Source: an uncultured Lachnospiraceae bacterium | GTDB taxonomy: Bacteria; Bacillota_A; Clostridia; Lachnospirales; Lachnospiraceae | Assembly (NCBI GenBank): GCA_902801585.1 | Contig: CADCIU010000009.1 | Location: 3,626 to 67,625, forward strand | Length of the DNA stretch: 64,000 bases | Reading direction: 5' to 3' | Shown here: positions 35,009-43,586 of the stretch, piece by piece | Layout of the letters: each line of letters begins with the position of its first letter | Numbering within the stretch: the first letter of the stretch is position 1 | The notes under the pieces: model-generated | Told to the model about the DNA's origin: nothing | Databases searched by the model: none | What the model saw: the letters and a program-made list of their open reading frames with translations, nothing else | Position numbers and translations under genes: made by a program

Positions 35009-35037
35009 AGGAGACAGAGAACCGTCCCCTGTCTCCC
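35008..35037 (+). repeat. Family 1 repeat, type B hairpin (inverted orientation)
   Basis: GGAGACAGAGAACCGTCCCC then TGTCTCC directly after the beta-helix gene. Its right flank runs into TTGTCACC, whose TTGTCA can serve as a -35 for the next gene. Confidence 0.88.
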
Positions 35038-35038
35038 C

Positions 35039-35068
35039 TTGTCACCCTGCGTCCACAATAGGTATAAT
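35039..35068 (+). promoter_or_regulatory. Promoter of the C-type lectin gene
   Basis: -35 TTGTCA (35039-35044), 18-nt spacer, -10 TATAAT (35063-35068), 40 bp before the start codon. The -35 lies at the edge of the repeat. Confidence 0.65.
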
Positions 35069-35107
35069 AATCTTGGCAAATAGTACTCTACTCAAGGAGA
35101 AGCGCTC

Positions 35108-36223
35108 ATGAAGAAAAGATTAAATAATACCACCGCGTTAGCTTTATCTATGATCGTAGGGATCACCGCGATATGCGGAATTATGTCTCAAGGAATCGAG
35201 GCAAGTGCGCAGGCTGACTACGTAGTCAGAGATGAAAAAATCACTTACAGAGGGCACACTTATGCATTCATGGATGCTGGAGAGTACCGGTTGAATTCTT
35301 ACCGCGAAGTGGAAGATTTTTGCCGGAGCATGGGAGGGCATCTGGCAGTCATTAATGACAATGATGAGAATGGTTTTCTGTTTGAGACTCTCCAAAACAG
35401 CTTTTCCACGACAGCCTTTTTCGGATACTCAGACCATGAGCAGGAATCTGTATGGGTATGGTCAGACCAAACCAGTGCTTACGAGAACTGGACAAACTAC
35501 GGAAAGTGGGATCAGCCGGATAATGGGATCGAATACGGCGGCGACGAAGACTATGCAGAGTTCAATTATGAACGGGGAAAGAGTATTTTGCCCAATGACG
35601 GCACATGGAATGACGCACCGTTCAGGCAAAATACAGACATTTTCATTTGTGAGTGGGAATATGAGGAAGAGCAGGATGATCCATTTACGAGACTGACTGA
35701 GATGGAGAGTGTTATCAATGCAGTATTGTTTGCATGCGATCTGGAAGGATTGGATACATTAGAACCGTCTGTAAATAATAACGAGTTTTTCTGGGATACG
35801 ATGTGTACATATTGCAACTCCTATCCTGTCACCAGAGAAATAGGGGCAATGAATTATCCGAGATATGGAGAGGATGGGAATTATCAAGGTGTTCCGAATT
35901 ACGTGCTCAGAAATGCAGCATATGCTATGTTCTCTGATTTTGACGAAACTTTCCCGGAATTAGGTGATAATACCGACCGTGCCATTGCAGTTGATGATGA
36001 ATGTTATGGAATTGCGATTGCTGACAGCATTTCCTTTGTCACACTCAGAAGCTGGAAGCTTCTCGATGACGGCTCGATCGGTGCTGTCTATTACACAGCA
36101 TATGAAGACGGAACTCCGACGGGGTCATATGAAGTGGACATGAAGCCGAATCCGAATTACCACAAGGAGGGTGGCCCGGAAACCTATTACTATACGATCG
36201 TGGGGATTACAAAGTTCTATTAG
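35108..36223 (+). CDS. Secreted protein with C-type lectin domain
   Basis: 371 residues. Signal peptide ending near ASA|QA at about 35. Residues about 45-185 form a C-type lectin-like domain: YRGHTYAFMDAG, EVEDFCRSMGGHLAVINDND, FFGYSDHEQESVWVWSDQ, then NGIEYGGDEDYAEF and GTWNDAPF, which carries the W-N-D motif used for calcium and ligand binding in many members. The C-terminal half (about 195-371) is not recognised. AAGGAG precedes the ATG. Probably an extracellular ligand- or glycan-binding protein. Confidence 0.82.
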   Translation: MKKRLNNTTALALSMIVGITAICGIMSQGIEASAQADYVVRDEKITYRGHTYAFMDAGEYRLNSYREVEDFCRSMGGHLAVINDNDENGFLFETLQNSFSTTAFFGYSDHEQESVWVWSDQTSAYENWTNYGKWDQPDNGIEYGGDEDYAEFNYERGKSILPNDGTWNDAPFRQNTDIFICEWEYEEEQDDPFTRLTEMESVINAVLFACDLEGLDTLEPSVNNNEFFWDTMCTYCNSYPVTREIGAMNYPRYGEDGNYQGVPNYVLRNAAYAMFSDFDETFPELGDNTDRAIAVDDECYGIAIADSISFVTLRSWKLLDDGSIGAVYYTAYEDGTPTGSYEVDMKPNPNYHKEGGPETYYYTIVGITKFY

Positions 36224-36241
36224 GTCTGTTTGATGTAAAGG

Positions 36242-36313
36242 GGTGTCAAGGGGACGGTTCTTCTGACACCTTTTGAGTCCAAAAGGTGTCAGAAGAACCG
36301 TCCCCTTGACACC
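36242..36313 (+). repeat. Family 1 repeat, type A inverted pair
   Basis: GTGTCAAGGGGACGGTTCTT CTGACACC and its inverted copy GGTGTCAGAAGAACCGTCCC CTTGACACC around a TTTTGAGTCCAAAA tip: a near-perfect palindrome. Both arms carry the same AAGGGG variant. Confidence 0.9.
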
Positions 36314-36336
36314 CCTGACACTTTGGAGAGAAACAA

Positions 36337-38133
36337 ATGGTAATCATGACACTGGAAGGAATCGGCATATCCTTCGGAGATACAGCACTGCTGCGGAACG
36401 TGACGCAAGGCATTGAGGATTACGACAGGATCGGCGTGATCGGTATCAACGGGACGGGAAAATCTACTCTTCTGGCGATCATCGCGGGCGCGTTGCAGCC
36501 GGATGAAGGGAAGATCGTCACGAGAAACGGCCTGAAGGTCTCTTACCTGCCGCAGAATCCGGTTTTTGATCCTGGCAGGAGCATATTGGAAAATGTCGTT
36601 CAAAATATTGAACAGGATCAGGAGTTTTGGAACGTGCAGGGAGAAGCAGCCGCAATGCTGCTCAAGCTGGGGATCGAAGATCCTTCCGTCATGCCGGATA
36701 CTCTGTCTGGCGGGCAGAGAAAAAGAGCTGCCCTGGCAGCGGCGCTTCTCACGCCCGGCGATATTCTGATATTGGATGAGCCGACCAACCATCTGGATCA
36801 CGAGATGATCGAGTGGCTGCAGGAACAGCTGGCAAGCTATAAGGGCGCGATCGTCATGGTCACGCATGATCGGTATTTTCTGGATGAAGTGACGTCTACT
36901 ATTTGGGAGATCGACCGGGCTGATGTGTACAGCTATCCCGGCAACTATGAGAAATATCTGCAGACCAAACAGGAGAGGCTGGATTTTGCACTGGCTGCGG
37001 AGAGGAAGATGGCAGCTCTCTACAAGCAGGATCTCGCATGGATGATGCGCGGCGCGAGAGCCAGGTCGACCAAGCAGAAAGCGCACATCCGGCGCTTTGA
37101 GGCGCTGCGGGACAGGGAGAAGATCGCTGAGGAGAGAAACGTGCTTTTGGAATCGCTCCCTTCCAGAATGGGAAATAAGACCATTGAAGTGCGCCGCCTC
37201 GCCAAGAGCTACGGGGACAAGTGCCTCTTTAGGGACTTCTCCTATACATTTCTGAAAAATGACAGGATCGGGATCATCGGGCCGAACGGCTGCGGTAAAT
37301 CCACTCTGCTCAAAATATTGATCGGCGAAATTCAGCCGGATGAGGGCGCGGTGGAAAAGGGACAGACGATCCGGATCAGCTATTTTGGCCAGGAAAATGA
37401 GGAGCTGCCCGATTCCGGCACTGTGATCGAGATGGTCAAAGATCACGGAGAGTATGTGCGCACGGCTGACGGCCTGATCACTGCGTCAGCTATGTGCGAG
37501 CGTTTCCTGTTCATTGGGAGCAAGCAGTACACACCCATCGCGAAGCTGTCGGGTGGAGAGAAGCGGCGGCTGTATCTGCTGCGCGTGCTGATGGAAGCTC
37601 CCAATGTGCTGATCCTGGACGAGCCCACGAATGACCTGGATATTCAGACGCTGCAGATTCTGGAGGACTATTTGGACCACTTTGCGGGCATTGTGATCGC
37701 GGTCTCCCATGACCGGTATTTCCTGGACAGGGTCGTCAATCGGATCTTCAGCTTCGAGGGAGACGGTCTTTTGCATCAGAGTGAGGGCGGATACGAGGAG
37801 TATCTGGCGCGCAAAGAGGGGATGGATATTGAAGAAGCCTCGGAGAGCAGGGAGCCTGGCTCCGCCGGGACTGAGCCGTCAAAAAAAGGCAAAAAATACA
37901 GGGCGCCCGAGACCCGAAAGCGGCTGACGTTCTCCCAGCAGAGGGAGTATGAGACGATCGAGGACGTGATCGATGAGCTGACGGCTCGCTCCAAGAAGCT
38001 GGAGGAGGAGATGGCCGGGGTCACTTCGGACTATGTGAAGCTTCAGGCGCTCTCGGAAGAGAAGCAGAAGATCGATGAGGAGCTGGAAGAAAAGATCGAG
38101 CGGTACATTGAACTGCAGGAACTGGTGGAGTAG
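36337..38133 (+). CDS. ABC-F family ATPase, Uup/YfmR type
   Basis: 598 residues, two ATP-binding cassettes without membrane domains. ABC-F proteins bind the ribosome and act in translation, some giving antibiotic resistance. Cassette 1: Walker A GINGTGKST, signature LSGGQRKRAA, Walker B ILILDEPTNHLD. Cassette 2: GPNGCGKST, LSGGEKRRLY, LILDEPTNDLD. The linker between them (about 190-270) is Arg/Lys-rich (ARARSTKQKAHIRRFEALRD). The C-terminal 80 residues form the coiled coil (ABC_tran_CTD) seen in Uup and YfmR. GGAGAG lies 8 nt before the ATG, just after a repeat. Which translational problem it relieves is unknown. Confidence 0.93.
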   Translation: MVIMTLEGIGISFGDTALLRNVTQGIEDYDRIGVIGINGTGKSTLLAIIAGALQPDEGKIVTRNGLKVSYLPQNPVFDPGRSILENVVQNIEQDQEFWNVQGEAAAMLLKLGIEDPSVMPDTLSGGQRKRAALAAALLTPGDILILDEPTNHLDHEMIEWLQEQLASYKGAIVMVTHDRYFLDEVTSTIWEIDRADVYSYPGNYEKYLQTKQERLDFALAAERKMAALYKQDLAWMMRGARARSTKQKAHIRRFEALRDREKIAEERNVLLESLPSRMGNKTIEVRRLAKSYGDKCLFRDFSYTFLKNDRIGIIGPNGCGKSTLLKILIGEIQPDEGAVEKGQTIRISYFGQENEELPDSGTVIEMVKDHGEYVRTADGLITASAMCERFLFIGSKQYTPIAKLSGGEKRRLYLLRVLMEAPNVLILDEPTNDLDIQTLQILEDYLDHFAGIVIAVSHDRYFLDRVVNRIFSFEGDGLLHQSEGGYEEYLARKEGMDIEEASESREPGSAGTEPSKKGKKYRAPETRKRLTFSQQREYETIEDVIDELTARSKKLEEEMAGVTSDYVKLQALSEEKQKIDEELEEKIERYIELQELVE

Positions 38134-38141
38134 GAGACGGG

Positions 38142-38205
38142 AGGGAGACAGGGGACGGTTCTATGTCTCCTTCTCAAGGAGACATAGAACCGTCCCCTGT
38201 CTCCC
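38142..38205 (+). repeat. Family 1 repeat, type B perfect inverted pair
   Basis: GGGAGACAGGGGACGGTTCT ATGTCTCC, tip TTCTCAA, then GGAGACATAGAACCGTCCCC TGTCTCCC. An almost perfect 64-bp palindrome; both arms share the variant ATGTCTCC. Confidence 0.92.
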
Positions 38206-38233
38206 TATCTCCTCACATAATGAAATAAATCCA

Positions 38234-38839
38234 ATGAATAACAAAACGATCGATTATTACAATTCCAACGCTGCCACATTTGCAGCGGGAACAGAGAATG
38301 CGGATATGAGCGAATGCCGCGGGCGGTTCCTCCATTATCTGACGCCCGGCGCGGCAATTCTGGATGCCGGCTGCGGAAGCGGAAGAGACATGATCGCGTT
38401 TCGCGATGCCGGTTTTGATGTCAGCGGTTTTGACGCGTCGGAGGAGCTCTGCAGGATTGCCGCTGAAAAGACAGGAATCCCTGTTAAGCAGTTGTTCTTT
38501 GAAGAACTGGAAGGGGAGCAGGAATACGATGGCATCTGGGCATGCGCTTCTCTCCTGCACGTCGCAAGAACAGACCTTCCGGATGTTCTTCGCCGCCTTC
38601 ACAAACTGATGAAGCCAAACGGAATTCTCTATGCCTCTTTCAAATATGGTACCGGTGAGCGCATCAAGGAGGGCCGCTATTTTTGCGACTTTACTCAGGA
38701 GAGCTGCCGCAGTCTGATGGAGCAGGCAGGCTTTGGAGTCATAGAGATTTTTGTGACCGGTGACGTCAGGGAGGGACGAGGCGACGAGAAGTGGGTGAAT
38801 GTGATCGCAGAGAAGGTGTCAGGGGGACGGTTCTTTTGA
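38234..38839 (+). CDS. Class I SAM-dependent methyltransferase
   Basis: 201 residues. Motif I AAILDAGCGSGRDMIAF binds S-adenosylmethionine; acidic loop VSGFDASEELC, motif IV-type GIWACASLLHV and the following strands are in order, matching the methyltransferase-11/25 group. Substrate unknown. No ribosome binding site is visible before the ATG, where the type B palindrome ends 28 bp upstream, so its native leader may have been replaced. The last residues (VSGGRFF) and the stop codon are written by the next type A repeat; the native end was probably near VNVIAEKV. Confidence 0.85.
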   Translation: MNNKTIDYYNSNAATFAAGTENADMSECRGRFLHYLTPGAAILDAGCGSGRDMIAFRDAGFDVSGFDASEELCRIAAEKTGIPVKQLFFEELEGEQEYDGIWACASLLHVARTDLPDVLRRLHKLMKPNGILYASFKYGTGERIKEGRYFCDFTQESCRSLMEQAGFGVIEIFVTGDVREGRGDEKWVNVIAEKVSGGRFF

Positions 38840-38886
38840 CACCTTTGGGCTCCAAAAGGTGTCAAAAGAACCGTCCCTCTGACACC
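38815..38886 (+). repeat. Family 1 repeat, type A inverted pair overlapping a gene end
   Basis: GGTGTCAGGGGGACGGTTCT TTTGACACC, tip TTTGGGCTCCAAA, then GGTGTCAAAAGAACCGTCCC TCTGACACC. The left arm encodes the C-terminus and stop codon of the methyltransferase. Confidence 0.9.
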
Positions 38887-38907
38887 AGCATTTAGCGGGT
38901 GATTTAA

Positions 38908-40719
38908 ATGACTCTTAATGATTATCGCAAACAGTTCAAAAGAAACCTGATGATCATACGCACAGCAAACGGAACATCGGATGCATCTGCCGGCAGAACC
39001 GAAGATGCTTCAGATCCTGTGTATGAAAACGTGGACTATGCGATCGTGTTCCTGTTCAACAACCGCAGACGAAATTTCAATACCGCCGAGGAGCTTGAGG
39101 AGCTGGTACTTGAATTGGTGAGGATCACGAACAATGGAATAATCAGCGGGCAAGGCCTTTTCGGAAGCGGAGCAGACAGCATCAGGTTTCATTACGTGAG
39201 GAGCCAAGATATCGCGGCCTTTTGGTACTGGTTCACGAGAGGTCTCTATTGGATGCTCAGATCGCAGTACATGGAAGTGGAGGAGATCGCCGCATTCTGC
39301 GAATATGTCATTAATAGTACCGGGTATTTCTTCTCGGACGGCTGCAGTATTGTATCCATGCTCATGAGCACATATGTGTTTATGCGCTTTGATCTGCCAT
39401 GCCCTGAATATACTTCCGGAGAAGAGTATAAAGCCGCCGCCGCACGCGAAAAGATCCCGACAGTCAGTGACCTGCATCGGCTCGCAGCAGATTCCGAATT
39501 CCGGAGATTTGTTTCCTACTATCTGAAAATCTGCCCCAGCAGAAAAATCGGTTACAACAGCTTCGTGGAAAGAGCAGGGGACGGTTCGTATATATGTAAG
39601 CTTACCGGCCAACTCACAGGAGAAAGGAACCGGGACTTCCGTCAAAATATAGAGGCCTTCTACGAAGAGCACAGCGACGCCTGCGTAATATTTGACTGCC
39701 GTACACTGGCATGGATCGATATGGAAGGCATCAGTGTTTTGACAGATCTGAGAGCATCCGGCAGACAATTTGTGCTAAGAAATCTCAATGCCGATATTCT
39801 GGTGCTGCTCAAGGTCGAGGGATTTGAGGAGTACCTTGATAAAAACGAAAAGCTCCGGAAGATCGACCTGAGTGGATGTCCCAAGATCAATGAAGGTGCG
39901 GCGGGCATCATTTACAAGGTTTCCGACGAGATAGTCGCGAAGATGTTTAAAGAGGAACCGGACTATTACGACCTTGTCAAAAGAAGGATCGCGCAGAAGA
40001 ATGCGCTGATCGCCGGCGTTCCCGCGCCGTTCTCTTTCGGATATGCCGAGTATGACGGCAAGATCGTTATCCTGATGGAACTCCTCAATGCCAAATCCCT
40101 CCTGCAGATCTTCTCTTCAGAAGAGGACGGCGACGAGTATATTGTCCGATATGCGCAGTTCGTCAAACAGCTCCATGAGATCCGGGATGAGGAGAAGCTC
40201 AAATACTTTGAGAGAGATTTGCTGGGCAAAGAAATACTTGGAAAAGCAGACAGATGCGATTTGGTGCTCAAAGAGGAGCACAGGGGCAGGGCGAGAAAGA
40301 TCATTGAAGCGATCGATGAGCCGGAATGCCTTGTGCATGGCGATATTCATCCGAACAATATAATGGTCAGCATGGATGAGATGCTGTTCATTGACTTTGA
40401 CAGCTTCTCGACGGGCAAGGCGGTCTATGATCTGGGAACGCTGTACAGAGCCCTTTTATGCAATACGACGGAAGGTGCCTCGGACTTTAATGCTTTCCTA
40501 GGGCTTCCCCTCGGCAAATGCCAAAGAATATGGGACGTGTTCATCGGTGAGTATTACAAAGATGAACAGGAAGAGTTCATACAGAGGAAAATTTCGGAAG
40601 CAAAGCTGATTGGAATAGTGCTTGCGCTCGCCAGGCTTATCAGAGTTGAGGCAAGTCATGAACTGATCTCCAAGTGGGCTGAAGAGCTGGAAAAGGTGTC
40701 AGAGGGACGGTTCTTTTGA
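38908..40719 (+). CDS. Three-part protein: unknown N-domain, STAS domain, APH-like phosphotransferase
   Basis: 603 residues. Residues 1-210 are helical and not recognised with confidence (YAIVFLFNNRRRNF, ELEELVLELVRITNNGI). Residues about 228-315 form a STAS/anti-sigma-antagonist-like domain (YICKLTGQLTGERNRDFRQN, CVIFDCRTLAWIDMEGISVL). Residues about 330-570 are an aminoglycoside-phosphotransferase-type kinase: a nucleotide loop region with Lys (EIVAKMFKEEP), Brenner motif HGDIHPNN with His477 and Asp479, then LFIDFDSFSTGK carrying the metal Asp. Fusions of STAS and phosphotransferase domains are known (TIGR02172-like family, recalled). They suggest signalling rather than drug resistance. 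The tail VSEGRFF and the stop come from a repeat. The ribosome binding site is weak. Confidence 0.75.
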   Translation: MTLNDYRKQFKRNLMIIRTANGTSDASAGRTEDASDPVYENVDYAIVFLFNNRRRNFNTAEELEELVLELVRITNNGIISGQGLFGSGADSIRFHYVRSQDIAAFWYWFTRGLYWMLRSQYMEVEEIAAFCEYVINSTGYFFSDGCSIVSMLMSTYVFMRFDLPCPEYTSGEEYKAAAAREKIPTVSDLHRLAADSEFRRFVSYYLKICPSRKIGYNSFVERAGDGSYICKLTGQLTGERNRDFRQNIEAFYEEHSDACVIFDCRTLAWIDMEGISVLTDLRASGRQFVLRNLNADILVLLKVEGFEEYLDKNEKLRKIDLSGCPKINEGAAGIIYKVSDEIVAKMFKEEPDYYDLVKRRIAQKNALIAGVPAPFSFGYAEYDGKIVILMELLNAKSLLQIFSSEEDGDEYIVRYAQFVKQLHEIRDEEKLKYFERDLLGKEILGKADRCDLVLKEEHRGRARKIIEAIDEPECLVHGDIHPNNIMVSMDEMLFIDFDSFSTGKAVYDLGTLYRALLCNTTEGASDFNAFLGLPLGKCQRIWDVFIGEYYKDEQEEFIQRKISEAKLIGIVLALARLIRVEASHELISKWAEELEKVSEGRFF

Positions 40720-40808
40720 CATTTTTTGGGTCTGGTGGTGTCACAGGGACGGTTCTTTTGACAACTTTTGGTTCCAAAAGTTGTCAAAAGAACCGTCCCT
40801 GTGACACC
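40695..40808 (+). repeat. Family 1 repeat cluster, one half plus a type A palindrome
   Basis: GGTGTCAGAGGGACGGTTCT TTTGACA half (40695) followed by a palindrome GGTGTCACAGGGACGGTTCT TTTGACAACTTTTGG and its exact inverse ending GTGACACC at 40808. Both palindrome arms carry the CACAGGG variant. The first half encodes the C-terminus of the STAS-kinase gene. Confidence 0.9.
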
Positions 40809-40827
40809 AATATAGTGATATTATAAT
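40801..40827 (+). promoter_or_regulatory. Putative promoter with repeat-derived -35
   Basis: -35-like GTGACA (40801-40806) at the end of the type A palindrome, 15-nt spacer, -10 TATAAT (40822-40827), 44 bp before the metallopeptidase start. The spacer is short. Confidence 0.4.
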
Positions 40828-40870
40828 TACTGAATTAATACTGAATAATTACAACCAAAGGAGAACAGAA

Positions 40871-43228
40871 ATGAGTCATCTATTGCTCGGCTTGAAAAAA
40901 TCACTGATCTGTCTAATGGCCCTCGCCACCTCTGCCTCAATGCTGGCACCGGTGTCAGCATACGCAGTGGAACCGACTCCGGAAGTGGGCGTCGATAATC
41001 ACACCGAGGGCCGCGAGAACGCCAAGACCGTCAGCGGGATCACCATCGGCGATGTGACCGCCCCCGAAGAGGGGAAACGACTTGACGACACAGCAGCAGT
41101 GACGACCGCCGAGGGCGAGACATGGGAGATCCCCGTGATCTGGATCGGCGAGGACTTAAAGTCCAAGACCGGTATCGCCGGCGAGGGCAGTTATTTGCCG
41201 GTCCTTGCTTATGTGGTCCCTGACGAATACACGATCAGAAGTACCGACGCGAACAGAAGAGGCTACAACGTCACCCTCTCCGAGGACCTGCTCGAGCTGT
41301 TCGGCGAAGAGAAGATCATCTCCGTCTACGAGAACAAAACAGGGATCACCTACATTCTTCCCGCAAAGCTTAAGGATCTTTATGCCCAGAAGGGCACAAT
41401 CAGGAACCCGACGGATGAAGGCGGCAACGAGCCCGTTCCCGCTGATCAGGCCGCGCCTTACAGGGACGACGCAGATGATGAGCACACGCAGGAGCAGGAA
41501 GAAGCTCCTGATAAGGAAGAGGAGCAGTCCAAAGACCCCGAAAAGGAACAGGAAGAAGAAGCAGAAGAAGAAGAATACTCCCACATCGTCAACGTCCACT
41601 GCGACAACAACGCCAAAAAAGCGATGACCGAATCGGATCTGGAATTTTTGGCAGACCTCCTCGTCAATACGCTGCAGCCCCAGGCAGTCAATCTTTTGAT
41701 CGATAGATTCCCGGCCCTGCAGGAGGCGGTCAAGAATCAGGAGATCGGTAAGTACCTCACTGTTATCGTCAGTTATGACGAAGGTACAAATATCTACGGC
41801 TTTGCTAACCGAGGCTGGATCGATGATGATGCTGATCCTGATCATAATTTCGTTTACAGTCTGACCGTGAATGCGAGCACGCTCGTTGATCACAAAGAGG
41901 GCGACAAGGCGGTCATCACGAAAGATACAGGTTCCAAAGACTTTACGGATCTTGCCAATACAGTCGTCCATGAACTCTTCCACTGTGTCACATATGATTA
42001 CAACCGTCCGGGCCTCACAGGACAGCTCTATGATGGCGATACTCTGCGGGAATACTCAGAAAATGTCAGATTTCCCAGATGGTTCGTGGAGGGAACTGCG
42101 TCAACGGTTGAAAACAGCTGGCAGTTCCGTCAGGAGCTTTTGAAACTCATGCGCACGCCGTTCAGGTCAGAAGATCCGTTGGACAATTATACTAAGGATG
42201 TGCTGCTGGAAAGATATGTAGACGGTAAACATACTCTTGATGAGAACGGGAATCTGAAATGTGACTACAACTTTGATATTGAATACTGCAACGGTAAAGA
42301 CCGATATGGTTTGGAGTGCGATGATGCGCCCAGTGTCTATGTGAGCGGATATTTGGCTTGTATGTATCTGTATGAGCTGGCTGCCGTCGGTGATGCCTCG
42401 ATCGGTTCTTCCAGAAGTACAGTAGGCGAAAATACAGTGATCGACAGCGGAAAGCTCAGGCTCGGCATGAACTCCATAATGGAACGCATGCATAATGGAG
42501 AGACTCTGGATCAAGTCATTAACAGGATTTCCGGCGGAGTTTACAAAGACGCGGCTGATTACGAGGCGCGATTCATAAAGGGCCTGAAAAATGAGGATAA
42601 CAAATACGGCGATTACGTAGATACAGCATCTTTGGACTATATCTATGACTTTATGAATTACATGAATGAGATCGATAAAGCAAAAGATAGAGGAGAACGG
42701 AACTTCTATGCCAACGGATCGGTCCTGTTCGATTTCGATAAGGATTTTACCTCCCCTCTCAATTTCGACGGAACTTATACGACAGATGTCCTTAAGCCTC
42801 TGGATGATGAGGACGGAGAGTTCGTGAGATATGCGAGGTCAACTGTCTCAGACAGATACGCCTCTTCTACAGGCGGTAAGTCGGAGAGCGGCAGACCGGT
42901 CAGTGCGCTGGGCAGCAGCAGTGGTGTTTTGACATTTAGTGCGCCTTCTCAGGAAAACTCTTCTATGAACTCTTCCATGAACGCTTCCATGCAGGAGGCT
43001 GCAAAAGAAATGACTGCAGTGGAAGCCGGAGAGACGAGCGCGGTCGAGGCAGTTCCGGATCCGCAGACGCATGAAGATGAGAGTGCCGGATCTGAGGCTC
43101 CTTGCGAGACAACTGCCTGCGAGGAGGCTTCTGAGGGTGCATCTGAGGCCATCTCTGAGGATACTCAGGCGGCTGATCCGGAAGATGACACAGAGCCGGC
43201 TCCTGAAGGGGAAGCTGAACAGGAATAA
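40871..43228 (+). CDS. Secreted HELFH metallopeptidase-like protein
   Basis: 785 residues. Signal peptide ending near AYA|VE at about 33. A Glu/Lys-rich linker (about 200-237) precedes a catalytic-looking domain with His367-Glu368-x-x-His371 (VVHELFHCVTYDY) and Glu407 in PRWFVEGTAS, the pattern of gluzincin-type peptidases in which a W-x-x-E-G segment provides the third zinc ligand. The C-terminal 110 residues are Ser/Ala/Glu-rich low-complexity with no membrane helix or sortase motif, so it may be released. AAAGGAG lies 7 nt before the ATG. No named family is recognised for the whole protein. Confidence 0.8.
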   Translation: MSHLLLGLKKSLICLMALATSASMLAPVSAYAVEPTPEVGVDNHTEGRENAKTVSGITIGDVTAPEEGKRLDDTAAVTTAEGETWEIPVIWIGEDLKSKTGIAGEGSYLPVLAYVVPDEYTIRSTDANRRGYNVTLSEDLLELFGEEKIISVYENKTGITYILPAKLKDLYAQKGTIRNPTDEGGNEPVPADQAAPYRDDADDEHTQEQEEAPDKEEEQSKDPEKEQEEEAEEEEYSHIVNVHCDNNAKKAMTESDLEFLADLLVNTLQPQAVNLLIDRFPALQEAVKNQEIGKYLTVIVSYDEGTNIYGFANRGWIDDDADPDHNFVYSLTVNASTLVDHKEGDKAVITKDTGSKDFTDLANTVVHELFHCVTYDYNRPGLTGQLYDGDTLREYSENVRFPRWFVEGTASTVENSWQFRQELLKLMRTPFRSEDPLDNYTKDVLLERYVDGKHTLDENGNLKCDYNFDIEYCNGKDRYGLECDDAPSVYVSGYLACMYLYELAAVGDASIGSSRSTVGENTVIDSGKLRLGMNSIMERMHNGETLDQVINRISGGVYKDAADYEARFIKGLKNEDNKYGDYVDTASLDYIYDFMNYMNEIDKAKDRGERNFYANGSVLFDFDKDFTSPLNFDGTYTTDVLKPLDDEDGEFVRYARSTVSDRYASSTGGKSESGRPVSALGSSSGVLTFSAPSQENSSMNSSMNASMQEAAKEMTAVEAGETSAVEAVPDPQTHEDESAGSEAPCETTACEEASEGASEAISEDTQAADPEDDTEPAPEGEAEQE

Positions 43229-43234
43229 GAGAAA

Positions 43235-43262
43235 GTGTCAGGGGGACGGTTCTTTTGACACC
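43235..43262 (+). repeat. Family 1 repeat, single type A half
   Basis: GTGTCAGGGGGACGGTTCTT TTGACACC, forming a small hairpin by its GTGTCA and TGACAC ends. Confidence 0.87.
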
Positions 43263-43286
43263 TTTTGAAACCCCTTTTGAAACCGA

Positions 43287-43355
43287 CGACCTCTGGGGTA
43301 GTTTGTTGACACCTGTGGAATAATCGCCACATGTCTGCAAACTACCTCAGAGGTC
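43287..43355 (+). repeat. Family 2 repeat, inverted pair
   Basis: CGACCTCTGGGGTAGTTTG (43287-43305) and its inverse CAAACTACCTCAGAGGTC (43338-43355), 32 bp apart. The hairpin is followed by TTTTT and may terminate transcription from the peptidase gene. Confidence 0.85.
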
Positions 43356-43477
43356 TTTTTAATAAAGAGGCCTTTTTAGTCTTCTTAAACGTTCGAATTA
43401 AAGAACGTATTGGTATGTTATAATGAATTATACTGATCAAAACGTAACTATAAATATACATTACGAAATCCATGGTG

Positions 43478-43506
43478 TTGTAACGTCCCTGCAACTCTAG
43501 TACAAT
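43478..43506 (+). promoter_or_regulatory. Promoter of the Lrp-like gene
   Basis: -35 TTGTAA (43478-43483), 17-nt spacer, -10 TACAAT (43501-43506), 81 bp before the start codon. Confidence 0.5.
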
Positions 43507-43586
43507 TCTCTTACAGAGTCGACGCTGTATGTAACTGAGAACAGGTATTTTGCATCATCAAGGAGATTAACGTTTTGGAGGCAGCG

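Larger units (their letters stand above)
43229..43586. other. Intergenic region with repeats and Lrp promoter
   Basis: 358 bp without a gene. It carries a type A half, a family 2 inverted pair, an ACGTTC/GAACGT hairpin at about 43390-43406, a TATAAT at 43419-43424 without a good -35, and the promoter at 43478-43506. Confidence 0.6.

Noticed and set aside
39577..39597. GGGGACGGTTC inside the STAS-kinase coding region
   Set aside because: Matches only the repeat core with no TGTCA or GGAGACAG arms; codons fit the STAS domain start, so chance is likelier.
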